Assembly: GCA_022605405.1 (NCBI GenBank)
Contig: JABYQQ010000032.1
Location: 201,001 to 265,000, forward strand
Reading direction: 5' to 3'
Source of the DNA: Earliella scabrosa
Lineage: Eukaryota > Basidiomycota > Agaricomycetes > Polyporales > Polyporaceae
Length of the DNA: 64,000 nt
The notes below the pieces were generated by a model, which saw nothing but the letters and a program-made list of their open reading frames with translations, did no database searches and was not told where the DNA came from. A program made the translations under genes and the position numbers. Numbering within the stretch: position 1 is the first letter of the stretch; each line of letters begins with the position of its first letter. Below are positions 43,901-55,400 of this stretch, piece after piece.

Positions 43901-46900
43901 GGCTCGGACGCAAGAACGGGGTCGGGTGTGAGGCCGATACCGACTTGCTTCAAGAAGGCATGCTCCTCCTCGGAGATGATATCGATCTCGGCAGGCGTCG
44001 AAGATGGCGCGCGGAGGATTGCGTCCAGAGTCGCGAGCAAGTGTGACTTGAACCAGCGGATGTCGTCCGTGGTCAGGTAATGCGAGTCGTACTCGATGTC
44101 GATCTTGAAGCCCTGGTTCTGAGGGAGGAGGAACACCGTGACGCCGAGCGGGTAGTTCATCTCCATCTGGTGTCCATGAATATCCTCGCCGAAGACGGGA
44201 TGTGCGTGCAGGTCGAGCTCTGGGATGTTCTCCACGGTCAGGAGCACCTGGAAGATGTTCCGCGAACGCTCGAACGGGCTGGCCTTGATGATGTCCACTA
44301 GCCCGACGTACTCATACGCCGATGCCGCAGACGACCTCTCCTGGATTACGCTGAGAATCGACTCGAGCGACGACGAGGGAGGGACGCGGGTGCGGAATGG
44401 TAGAGTCGCGATGCACGGACCCACTACGTTTTCGATGCCGGGCAAGTCACCAGAGCGACCAGAAGTGACCACCCCGAACAGCACGTCGTCGGTGTTGCCG
44501 TGGATACCGAGCACTACGGCCAGAGCGAGGCGCAGCAAGCTCGAGGCGGTGACCTTGCGTTCGCTGCAGAACTTGACGAGATCGGTCCCGTCAGGCGGTG
44601 TCCATGTCGCGGAGACAAGTGTATCTGTCGCGACGTCATTCGCGTCGTGGGGAACCTTTGGCCAGGAGAGGAGGGCGGCATCCTCGAGTTCGGCCTTCCA
44701 GAACGTTAGCGCCTCCGACGAGCTCTGCTGCAGCGTCCAGCGAACGAACTCGCTGTAGGGAAGTGATGGCGAAGTCATCTTGGGGATCCCAACCACCCGC
44801 AGGGACTCATACGCCTCCTGCAGGTCGCTCAGTATGACCGGGAGACACCAGCCGTCGTATTGCGAGTGATGAACCTGGAAGACCATGACGCTCGACGAAG
44901 GGCTCTCGAAGAGTCCCACCCGGGTAGGTACGATGCCGACGTGGAAACCACATTGCTGAGACGCTTCGAGGTACTGGGTCAGAGCATGGTTCATGTGTGC
45001 GTCGTCGACGTGCTGTTGACGCGTCCACTGCAAGGTGAAGTGTTCGGGCTTTATCACGACTTGAAGCATCTCCGTCGCGGGGTGAGGAGGGACGACGAAG
45101 GCCGTGCGAAGGATGGGGTGGCGCGCGACGACCGCCTTCCATGCAGCAAACAGGCGATCGATATCGTAGGTACCGGCCCTTCGGAACGCATGTTGCGCAA
45201 AGTAACTCTGCACATCTAGTCAGAGACGGCCGTTCACCATGAGATGACGAACATACCTGCGGGTTCGTTGCTGCGAGTGAGACGAGACCCGAGACCGTGG
45301 ACGAGCAGGGATACGCGTCTTCAATCATGTCACTTGAGCAATCCACGAGTGCAGCTACCGACTCGAGCGAGACTCCCATGCTCGAAACAAGCGAGAACGG
45401 GCGATAAGCCTCTGCCCCTCCGTCCACGACGTGCTCCCGCCGCTCGAGAGCCAGGGCAGCCTGAGCCGCAACTGTCGTCGCAGCTCTCAAGTCGCTCGTC
45501 TTCATCTGCAGACCCTTCGAGCGCAGGGCCGCCGCAAGCCGGATGATCGATACCGAATCACCCCCACATTCGTAGAACTCGCGATGGAGTGGCACAGCGT
45601 CGGCTGGGATAGCGAGGATGCCTGACCAGCACTGCGCGACGAGGTCTTCTGTGTCCGTGCGCGGCTCGCGTGAGGCATCTTGGGCGATAGGACAAACGAT
45701 TTTGAGTTCGGACGCCTTCTGTCGGAGCTGGCGGCGATCAGCCTTGCCGTTGGGTGTGACGGGGAGCTTGTCGAGGTGGACGAAGGTCGAAGGACGCATG
45801 TAAACAGGAAGATGGCGAGAGACCGTCTCCGTGATATCCTTCTCCACCGTAGCAGCATTTGCAGATGACGAAGGCTATAAGAAGAATAAGCCCTGACAGT
45901 AGCAAAATTCGACGTAGATGGACTGACCTCTACGCAATAGAAGGCGACCAGGTCTTCGCGACCATCCTGCACGCGCTTCACAACACAGGCCGCGAAGACG
46001 TCAGGTACGCGAGAGATCACGGCTTCGATCTCGAGCACCTCCACCCTCTGACCGCGTATCTTCATCTGCTCATCAGCGCGCCCAAAGCACTTGAGGTATC
46101 CGTCTTCGACCCAAGCACACAGGTCGCCCGTGTTGTACATCAGCTGTCCAGCTTCGTCTCCCCGAGCATAAGGATCCGGGCGGTACAGGGCCTCAGTCAG
46201 CTCTGGCCTCGCGAGGTAACCCTTACTGAGCTGGGGACCGGCGATCCAGAGCGTACCAACAGCGCCGTGCGGAACCATCTTGAGGTCCTCGTCGAGGATA
46301 TACGCGCGGCTCCAGCCGAAGGGCTTGCCGATGATCGTCGGGTCCTTGCTCCCGTCCTCGACCACATCGAAAGTGCACGAGACCGTCGTCTCGGTGGGTC
46401 CGTAGACATTTCCCAGCGTCAGACCGGCTTGCGTGAAGCGGTCGCGCACAGCCGGCGTGAGCATCTCTCCGCAGCTGTAGACAACCTCGAGCGTCGGAAC
46501 GTCCGCTGGCTCGAGCAAAGTCAAGACGGTCGGGGTCGTCATGACAAAGTTGGCGGAGAGACGGCGCATGACGCCGGGCAGATCGTCCATGGTCGCTTCC
46601 TTCGTAGCGAGACAGAGGCAGCCGCCGGAGGTGAGCGTAATGAAGATATCCCAGATAGACTAGGTCAATCATGTCATAAGTCAAAGTTGGCGGATTGCTG
46701 AGTCTGGGACTACTCACAGCATCGAAGGCGTAATTTGAAAACATGAAGGTGCGAAGCCCATCTCTCTTGCGAAGGGACCGGTTCAAAGGCGGACCGTCTA
46801 TCGTCGTCTTTACCACCGCGGCGTGATGCACCATGACACCCTTGGGCACGCCGGTTGTTCCGGACGTGAATAGAACGTAAGCGAGGTCATCGGCCGAGCC

Positions 46901-48017
46901 ACGCCCCAAGAAGCCGCCTTCGGGAACCTCGAGCGACTGCAGGGTGTCAATGGCTACGACTGCGACAGCATCGTCGACTCGGGACTGAACCTCGCCAAGG
47001 TACTTGGATTCAGTCAAGACGAGCTTGCCCTCGACGGCACCGACGATGACCGCAGTGCGCTCCGCAGGATGATCAGGGTCGAGTGGAACGTAGCTAGCGC
47101 CGGCTTTCAACTGCCGAGACAATCGAAGTCAGCGACACAGCATGTCCTTCATCAACCACCCTGACGTCTTCCCCTTCTGAACAGAAGAAGAAGCCTCCAA
47201 GATAGACTGCAGAGATCGCACTCACCACGCTGAAGATCGCGATTAACATTTCAATGCTTCGGCTGAAAAAGATGGGGATGATGGTGCCGGGACCTACTCC
47301 GTGCATCTCCACGAGATGAGCAGCGAGGGCGCCGCACCGGTCTTCCATCTCACCATACGTGAGTGCCACACTGCCATTCTGGTCGTCGAAGCATAGCGCG
47401 GGAAGGTGGGGAGAAGTACGCGCGATGTCCTCGAAGTAATGGTGAATGCAAGGGCGCGTTATCTCGGTGGGAAGGTTGTTCTGGCTGAGTGTGAGAAGGG
47501 CGCTACGCTCGGCTTCGGACGCAACTTGGATCGACCGGAGGCCCTCGACCAAGGAGGAAGGGGAAGAAAGTGCGGCATAGGCAGCAGAGATGCGGTTGAC
47601 GAGGAAGCCGGAAACCAATGGAGAGGTCTTGAAACGCGGTACTTCGCCGTCATCCTCCCGGATGACGAACGCGCTGTGCCGAGGCAGCGCGACCGATCCG
47701 GCCACACGGTAGGCATCCACGTCGGATGATGAGTCGAAGCAGAAGAGGGTCGGCAGGTCACCGTCAATCAAGGAGACTACGGTACCAGCAGCACTCCGAG
47801 CAGCGTCGAGCAGCTCGGCGATAGTGAGGTGAGGGTATGTGGGGATAGCATAGCAGTGGATATGATGAGGTTGCTGGCGGGTGTCCACGACCTGGAGAAT
47901 GGTAGTGGCTTCTTCCGACGTGGCCCAACGATAAGTGTAAGATTGCGCAGCAGCAAGAGCGGCGGCGGCCAGTAGGCGTAGAAAAGGCGAGGTCTCGGGG
48001 GAGTGGAAGTTCGACAT
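40993..48017 (-). CDS. two-module nonribosomal peptide synthetase, A-T-C-A-T-TE
   Basis: Eight exons (48017-47226, 47110-46718, 46659-45928, 45874-45257, 45207-43373, 43321-42998, 42940-41796, 41732-40993) give 2192 aa. Residues 1-185 have no full domain but end like a condensation-to-adenylation linker. A1 spans about 188-690 (YVLFTSGTTGVPKG, VYGPTETTVS, PNGKADRR). T1 has its carrier Ser at 746 (CGGDSVSII). The C domain covers about 770-1220 and has an intact HHSQYDG at 958-964. A2 follows at about 1270-1795 (YVIFTSGSTGEPKG, DYGPTEVTVS, SKFDRKQ). T2 has Ser1862 (LGGDSIGVV). The C-terminal thioesterase has GGWSFGG with Ser2000, and a His in ADHYSLM. The enzyme should activate two amino or aryl acids, join them with one condensation and release the chain by the thioesterase. 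The order does not match siderophore synthetases or aminoadipate reductase. A TATA-like site lies about 65 bp upstream. Confidence 0.93.
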
Positions 48018-49644
48018 GGTCGGAACTCCCAAGGCAGAAGGTTGGTTGCTCTAGGCGGAGCCCCCTCGGGGGTCAAGCTATAATGCCCCACCTGTGTAGC
48101 TTCGCTCAGCCGTGCATGATCCCAAAATTAGCTGGAATACTCACATTCCTCCCGCACCGTCGGAAGTGCCGCATCATGGATTACGGACATCTGCTGCCCG
48201 GGATGTGAAGCTGCAACCCTCGTAGCCATCACATCAGACATGAAGTTTGGGCGGCGTCTTGGGCATGGAGAATTACATCCGTTCCTGCGGCTTTGCATGT
48301 GCAAAGGGAGTGCTTCTGCGGAGTCAAAGAGCAAACCTGGTGGCAACAGAGCATCATAGCACGGAGTTTGCGAGTGACGATCTTGCGGACATCAAGGGCG
48401 CCTATCTCCGACCGCCAGCGTGGCACATCGTGGGAAGTCCCGGTGGCTAAGTTCAACCTTCCAAAGACAGCTCCGAGTCCGGACGCGCTGTACTGTGCGT
48501 TTCAGCATTCCGTTCCACAACCGTTCTCCGGACACACCGAAGTTCAACCCGCTTCACACACTACCAACCTCCGACCGCGACGGACGCGTGCCCTTACTCA
48601 CCGCCCGTCGCCGACGCAGCCTCGCCGCCCATTTCGCATGACTTCGGTACTTACTCCGAATCCGAAGGGACGCACAGACCATTGCAAGCTCGCCAGGGCT
48701 CCATCTGTCATATCTGATCACAGCGACTGTGCTGCGTATCAGCGTCCATGTGCGCTCTTCACCAGTCTTTTGCGCACTCCACAACTGACCCCCCGACTGA
48801 ATTACGTCTGACTTCAGATGTATTCAGTCGCGTGCATACGCATCGCACTGATTGCCACTTGCGCTCGCCGGATCGCCATTGACCCGACGGTTGTGCTGCG
48901 CCCTCGTCTTGCTGTTCAATCCTCTGCTCCAGTCGGCGGGCAGGGTCGGAGTGACCGATCCGCTTCTTGGCATAACCGACAGGGACGCAGATCATGGCTT
49001 GGACGAGTCCCGCCTCGTGCAACTTCACATCCCCGGCGGTGCTGCTATGCCGCCAGCCCACGACAAAACGCGTCCTGTCGGCCGCAGCGGTCAGGAAGCA
49101 TGCAATGAAACACAAGTTCGAGCAGTCTCCTTTCCGCTGGTTCGCGGATCGTAAGCCAGACTCATGTACTGGCAAACCCCGCGGAACATAATTTGAAGTC
49201 AAGTTTTGGGGTGACGCCGTCCCTGGTTGGCGTCCGATTGCTCGGATGTCGGGTGTTGATTGCACAATGCAAAACATGAGGAGGGCGGCCGCCCCGCCTC
49301 CCGGAGTGAACACTTGCCTGGACGCATCGGGGCCGCAGTCCAGGTTTTGTGCTTCCAGCAAAATCACACAGCATCTTCTTCACATTGCGCGATGCTCACA
49401 CCAGAGCCCGATTGTGGCTATCGTCAGAGGCCCTTCGGCCCGCTCGTGACCCTCGCTGAAGTCTAGCAACAATGGAAGGCAGGCATATATATATGTTCGC
49501 TTTGGCGAGGGCTGCCAGTCACCATTTACGACACTGTTCGAAGGCCTTGCAATTCTGCCCTGTACCTTGCTTACCATTCCCTGCACAAGTCCGTATATTC
49601 TGCTCGTCGTCCTTGATCGTCGAACTTACCGCTCTGTTGTCAGT
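48018..49644. other. divergent promoter region, peptide synthetase and dioxygenase genes
   Basis: 1.6 kb between two starts that face away from each other. It holds a TATAGC-like element near 48080 for the synthetase and a long TATA stretch at 49486 for the dioxygenase. No gene is recognised. A shared pathway regulator, if any, would bind here. Confidence 0.5.
49486..49494 (+). promoter_or_regulatory. TATA element of the dioxygenase gene
   Basis: TATATATAT about 150 bp upstream of the ATG at 49645, the only clear core-promoter element in the region. Confidence 0.45.
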
Positions 49645-51176
49645 ATGCAACGATTCCTCCGCTCAGGCCGTGCGCTTGCTCGTCCCACTGCATTCATCAG
49701 AGGGCCTCGCAGGACCTTGGCAAGCGTCGCCTCGGACCTCCTCCACGAGACTTCGACGCCATCGACGCCTCCTCCACTCCCAACTGTCGCCACTACCGGC
49801 ACCTTCAGCAACCCGCTCGGCACATATCGTCATAGCTTCCCGCGTCTCGACAATGCCTCGTACATCCGTTTCAATCCCGCCTCCGATCCCGCCTTCGCCT
49901 CTCCTCCCGCTGTCGCAAAGTTCCTCTCTTCGCTGTGGGCGCACTTCGACACTCTCCCGAGCGACCCGCATGCCCCCCTCTCTGCTGGTCGGTTCCGTCA
50001 GTACTCACGGGCGGTAGTCCTTCCCTTTGAGGATAGACCTCGCGTGTACTGGTCTCCCGGACACGTCCAAGACGGCAAGGACATCACCTACTACAACCAG
50101 GGTGCGTTCCATAGCGATTCATTGTGTTCGCCGCACTCACGAAGCCTTTCCGTAGGTGTGTTCAATCCGGAACACGAGTCCGAGAGGCGAGCGATGCCGT
50201 CAATCCCAGAGCAGATGCGCAGCGAGCTGCTCGAGAAGCTCATCCTAACCGATGTCGCTTTGTGCGACTGGTCTGTCGACGAGCTGCGGCACCCGATCAT
50301 TGTCGGCGTGCACTTCATCAAGACAGCGGTACGTAATCTCCAATTCCCATGCCTGCCTCGGTGCTTTGGTGCTTCTCCGTGAGCACATCATCGCACATCC
50401 CACCACCACCTCCATCCATGTGGATCGGCGTTCCCCATCCTGCCAAGCCGCACCCAGTTGTGACGCGTACATCAGCTGACGATGTTCCTGCTCCCGTTTG
50501 ACAGCCTACGCTCGAACACCCGGTATCGAAAACGACGCCCAACTCGCTTCACCAGGATGGGCACAAGTTCTCGTTCGTGCACCTCGTGCAACGCCGCAAC
50601 GCCACCGGCGGCGAGAACGTGATCGCTGCCCACGCAGGGCGCTACGCTGGGTTGCAACCCAGTGAAGTTCCGGAGGAGGACGTTCTCACTCGGTAAGCCC
50701 GGTGCTTCTTGACACGCCATCGAATTCTGCCTTTTGCAAATCCCAGAAAGGCTAACTTTGTTTGTGCGCCTCTGTCAGCTTCTATCTCGAGTCGCCCCTC
50801 GACACTTGGGCTGCTTATGACGCCAAGTGTTCCCACTACGCCGTAAGTCCCATTTCCACGGTGGTGCCCCGCTCTTCGCAGTCCACTGTCCACAGTCTCT
50901 TCATCTCCGTCGTTCTCTTGTCCACAGTCCGACATTTCCGCGATCATGTGCCCGATCTCATGTTGCGTTCCGCGCACGTATGATGAAATCTGACCCGCTT
51001 GACGTTGACAGGGACCGGTCATGCAGCAGGTTCCTGGGCCCGAACCGAGTGAGCGCAGCGTGATGTGCGTCACCACCCCTCGCACTCGCGCAATCACCGT
51101 GTAACTGACGGTTTTCATTGTCTGTTCTAGCATTTGCGACATCGAGCCCATGGTAGCCGCCGTGTGCCCGATCTGA
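49645..51176 (+). CDS. 2-oxoglutarate/Fe(II) dioxygenase (PF10014-like amino-acid hydroxylase type)
   Basis: Six exons (49645-50101, 50156-50328, 50505-50692, 50779-50842, 51012-51064, 51131-51176) give 326 aa. The iron site is HQDG (His-x-Asp) in PNSLHQDGHKFSFVHLV, followed by QRRNATGGENVI, FYLESPLDTWAAYDAKCSHY with the third ligand His, and a 2-oxoglutarate-binding Arg in SERSVIICDIEP. This order and spacing match the PF10014 family, whose studied bacterial members hydroxylate free amino acids such as isoleucine. The first ~30 residues are basic and could be a mitochondrial presequence. Intron 1 (50102-50155, 54 nt) is in frame with no stop, so retention would add 18 residues. The gene is transcribed away from the peptide synthetase, as is common for a tailoring enzyme. 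The substrate is not known. Confidence 0.87.
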
Positions 51177-52446
51177 TCCGTCGCCCTCTGGTATTGCATC
51201 CAACGTTCGTGGTACAGCGCCGGAACACTTTGCCCGAGGTTGTCTTACGTATATGGTGCTCTAGATATACTATGTTCTATACACATACATCGGACGAGTA
51301 GAGCTCCTACTGTGCGCCGTGCGCCCAAATTGATGATCGTTGAAATTCTCGTCGTGATGTCTGGGCCAAGAAAATGTCCGTGTATGTGTATGTGCACTAC
51401 GAGTCCGAGCTCCGAAGTTCTGCTGCAACACCCCAATAAGTTCTCACGAAGACTCGGCGGGTGCACCAAAGAATTGGAAATGGCCATCGTAACAGCGGTT
51501 ACAGACCTAGGCGTCTTGGCGGACTTCCCACACTTTCCAAATACGGCTCGCGTCAAGAACAACATTGTGGCGCTGTGGCTGTGCAGGGTGTACCAAGTGT
51601 GCTTGGCGGCTACTGCTCCCACCTTTGCTTCCAAAACCCGCTCAGACTCCCGCCTCGAGCGGGATCAGGCAGCATTGCGCACAGGGCCTCGCCGGCAGCC
51701 AAGCTCCGTGTCATCAACCATCTGTCATCGGTCTATCAGATATCATTGGGGAGGTATGCGGCGAGAACAACCTGGACTGAGTCTTCTTCAACAACATGGC
51801 GGCTTGTCAAGTCGTTTGGCCGCTGCGGACCTGTACGGTATGTACGTGATCATAAGATTCTGTGGGGTGGTCTTACTTCCGCGGGTTCTTCATTCTCCGG
51901 TCTCCTTTTCCTCGCAGCTCTCCGTCCCTGACACACCCAGGAGGCAGGTATATCGTATCAAACAGGTTCTTCCGGTCACAACGGCACGGAAATCGATGGC
52001 GATGGTATGTCTCAAATCGGACGGCGCCCCGGTCACCAACAATACATCGCATTCGTTGCAGCGATGTTGCGCCTTTCGTCTTCACGCCGATCGCCGTTTG
52101 CGCAATGCGAGCTTGCAGTGATGCGGTCCGGAGACGCGATGTGACATGATCCCTCCGACGGGTCACGGGCGCATCACCAATTCATTGTGATGCCCTCGGG
52201 AAATTTGCCGTTCGCTCGGATCTTTGGCTGTTCGCACCCTCCAGCCACCCTCCATGCTCGTGGGTGCTGTCGCCAGGTGTCTCCGGCATGGCGGGTTCTA
52301 TTACCTAATGGAGACGGGGTCTCAACGGTGTCCGAGTCCATGCCTTCACTTCAAACGCCGGCGACCATGCTTGAAATGCCTCGATCATCTTCAAGCTCGA
52401 GCGCAAGCTGCTCTTAGCGTCTGTCCGGACTTGATCCCGTCCAGTC
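51177..52446. other. intergenic, dioxygenase gene to ABC transporter gene
   Basis: About 1.3 kb. A 293-codon plus-strand frame at 51240-52121 has no domain, and its amino-acid make-up looks random. I saw no repeat or regulatory element I could name. Confidence 0.5.
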
Positions 52447-55400
52447 ATGTCGTTCTGCGAGGGCGATGGCGCGTTCGTGAGTTGTGCTTCGCCGTCCTCA
52501 TTGTCTTCCGTGTGGCCATACTAAATGTCCCCTGGGCGCGCTATAGGGCCCTCAATCATCTTGCCGGACATTCGATTTCACAGTCCTCTTCGAGAGCAGG
52601 TATGTACTTTTACCATGCGTCCTCGCGCGCTATCGCTATAATCTCAGATGTGTCGATGACGTTGTCGTCGACCTCCGTCGATGAAGAGACCGCCGTCAGT
52701 CGGCTCTCAGCATAGCGATCTCAGCGCGGACGTCTTTGGAAACGCTACGAGCAGTTCATGGGCTGCATTACTGACTTATGTCAATTTGTAGCATCTTCTC
52801 GCTGCTTCCGAATGGCCTGTTTCTCCTGACGTGCATTCTATTCGCCCCGAGAGCACGCTCGAATTTCGCCATCTCCGCAAGACACGCGCTCGTCGGCATC
52901 CCGTTAGCGCTGTTCTTTGTTGCGAGCGTGCTCAGTTTGGCGGGCTGGCTGACTGCATCCGTCGACCTCCCATCCAAGGCTGCGACCCTCGTCACTGCCG
53001 CCGAAGCGCTCAATCTAGCATCTGCTGTACGTCACAGGTTACCGACTGTCTGCGGTGAGATCACTGATCTGTCATCCTTTCAAAGCTCGCGTTGTTGCTA
53101 CTGGTTCCTGTTGTCGGGAAGTCTCGATACATCCTCTTTGTGTCGTCATTCTATCTCTTCCTGACGCTCGTGCTCGACACTGCACGACTACGGACTTTTG
53201 CGATCGTAGGCACGGCAGCCACATCGAAGTTTTTCTTCGCCACCTTCCTCGCGCAGTATGCGTGCCGCTTCCTATCCCTCGTGATACTTTCCTTCCCGTC
53301 ACTCTTTGTCTCAACCCAGGGAAACGACCTCGAGAGCGCCGGATTCCTGTCTCATGTCTTCGTCCTCTGGGCGCTGCCACTCATGTGGAAGGGCCGTCAC
53401 GGTAACCTGGAACTGGAGCACCTTCCGAAGCTCGATTCCGACATGGACACGGCCGAACTCTACGCCCGGTTTGACGTCTACTGGAAAGAAGAGAGGTAAG
53501 CATAGCGCTCATCTGATCGGATCACGCACTAAAAGCTCTCCAATTCTTGCAATCCCGCCTATCCTCTTCGACTTTCGCCCGAATGCCAATGGAATCTGGC
53601 TGCTCTCGAACCAGGGCGAAGAACGGAGACAAGGCCTCCCTCGTGCGCACACTCATACGCGCCTTCCTCCCCACGTTTCTCGGACCCATCGCTCCTGGCG
53701 CCCTCCGCGCCCTCTCCCAGGCCGTCCAGCCACTCATGGTCGAGGCGATCATCAAGTTCCTGCAGTCGTACTCGAACAACGACGAGGTGCGCGAGCCCGC
53801 CCAATGGGGCTGGGCACTCTCTGGCGCCTTCGCCATTGTTTTCCTGGGTCTCGCGGGCGCAACAGGCCAGTACTTCTACTATGTCTATAGGACTGGAGCG
53901 TATATCCGTGCTGCACTCGTGGAAGCCATCTATAGGAAGACGCTCCTCCTGAGTGCAGATTCCCTGGCGGATGCTGCGGGCGGAGATGCATCCAACTTGA
54001 TGAGGTGCGTGGGTTCATCGAAGTATATCATGGCCTGACTGATATGTGCATTCACCGGACAGTGTGGATATCGAGCGTATCACTCTTGCTATCGACCCGC
54101 TTCACCGTGAGTCCCCTCATTTCTGTTCGACATCTGTTGCTTATTCCCATTGTCCGCAGAACTCTGGTCATCTTTGATCGTCATCTCAATCGGGCTGTAC
54201 ATCCTTTGGGAGCAAATCGGCACCTCCTTCGTCGCCGCCGTCATCGTCACAGGCGTGTGCATGATTGCGACCCCTCTCCTCTCCCGCCACATCGACGACC
54301 TCCAGGAAGCATGGTCCGCCGTTACCGACAACCGTGTGCGCCTCATTTCCAGTATCCTCCATCAAATCACAGGCGTGAAGCTCTCCGCATACGAGCCTGA
54401 GCTCATCCACAAAGTCGAGGCTGTGCGCCAGACTGAGCTGACCGCGATGAAACGGTTCTGGAAGGACTTCGCTGTCGTGGTTTGTATCACGAACACCGCG
54501 ATGAACATGCTCGCGCTGTTCACGCTTGGGTACGTCGTGCACATTCATTTGCCATGTGCGCTCGCCCTGATGCAATGAACAAGTGCGTACGCGATCGTGT
54601 CTTTCCTCTCAGGCACCGGCTCGCTCGACACGGCGCGACTCTTTACATCGTACACTGTCCTGACGATCATCGCCGCCCCGCTGTTCATGGTCGGTCAGAA
54701 TTACGGTACAGTGCTCGCGGCGTACGGCAGTCTCAAACGTATCCAAGCATTCCTCAACGCGCCTGAGCGCGTGAACCCGCACTCTCAGGATCTGAGCATC
54801 GTCGACAAGAGGGACTCTCAGTCTGACGAGAAGTCCGGTGAACTCGGAGAGAGCATCGGTGACTTCGAGTTGCGGGGCACGTTTGGCTGGGTCGAGAAGA
54901 AGGTGCTAGAGAACATCGACCTGCACATTCCTATCGGGAAGACGACTGCTGTCATTGGTCGCGTGGGCTCGGTGAGTACATTTTCCTCTGTAGTGAAGGC
55001 TATCGCTGACCCTGGTGGGTATAGGGCAAAACGACGCTGCTTGTCTCTCTTCTCGGCGAGACAACGGTCATGGGCAACATCTCGCGCACCCCTATCCGCA
55101 GTGACATCGCGTTCTGCTCCCAGGTCCCCTGGCTCCGCACTAGTCTATCGATCGAGCAGAACATTCTATTCTCGTCTCCCATGGATCGCAACTGGTTCAA
55201 CACCGTAGTCCGCGCATGCGCGCTCGACGTCGACTTCGGCTCTACCGCCCTCGACAGCAGACTCGCCAAGGGTCTCAGCGGCGGCCAGAAAGCCCGGATT
55301 GTGAGTCGCTATTGTCGTGACGAGTATCGGAAGTTTGACAGGCCTTGCAGGCTCTCGCGCGCGCTGTGTACTCCCGGAGCCCCGTAGTGCTCTTGGACGA

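Noticed and set aside
51240..52121. 293-codon open frame between the dioxygenase and ABC transporter genes
   Set aside because: No domain, and its amino-acid composition looks random. A short segment (LRVINHLSSVYQ) recalled a reverse transcriptase, but the flanking motifs are absent.
53306..53890. Plus-strand frame reading through the intron at 53496-53614 of the ABC transporter gene
   Set aside because: It leaves the transporter frame. The acceptor before 53615 restores the expected sequence into TMD1.
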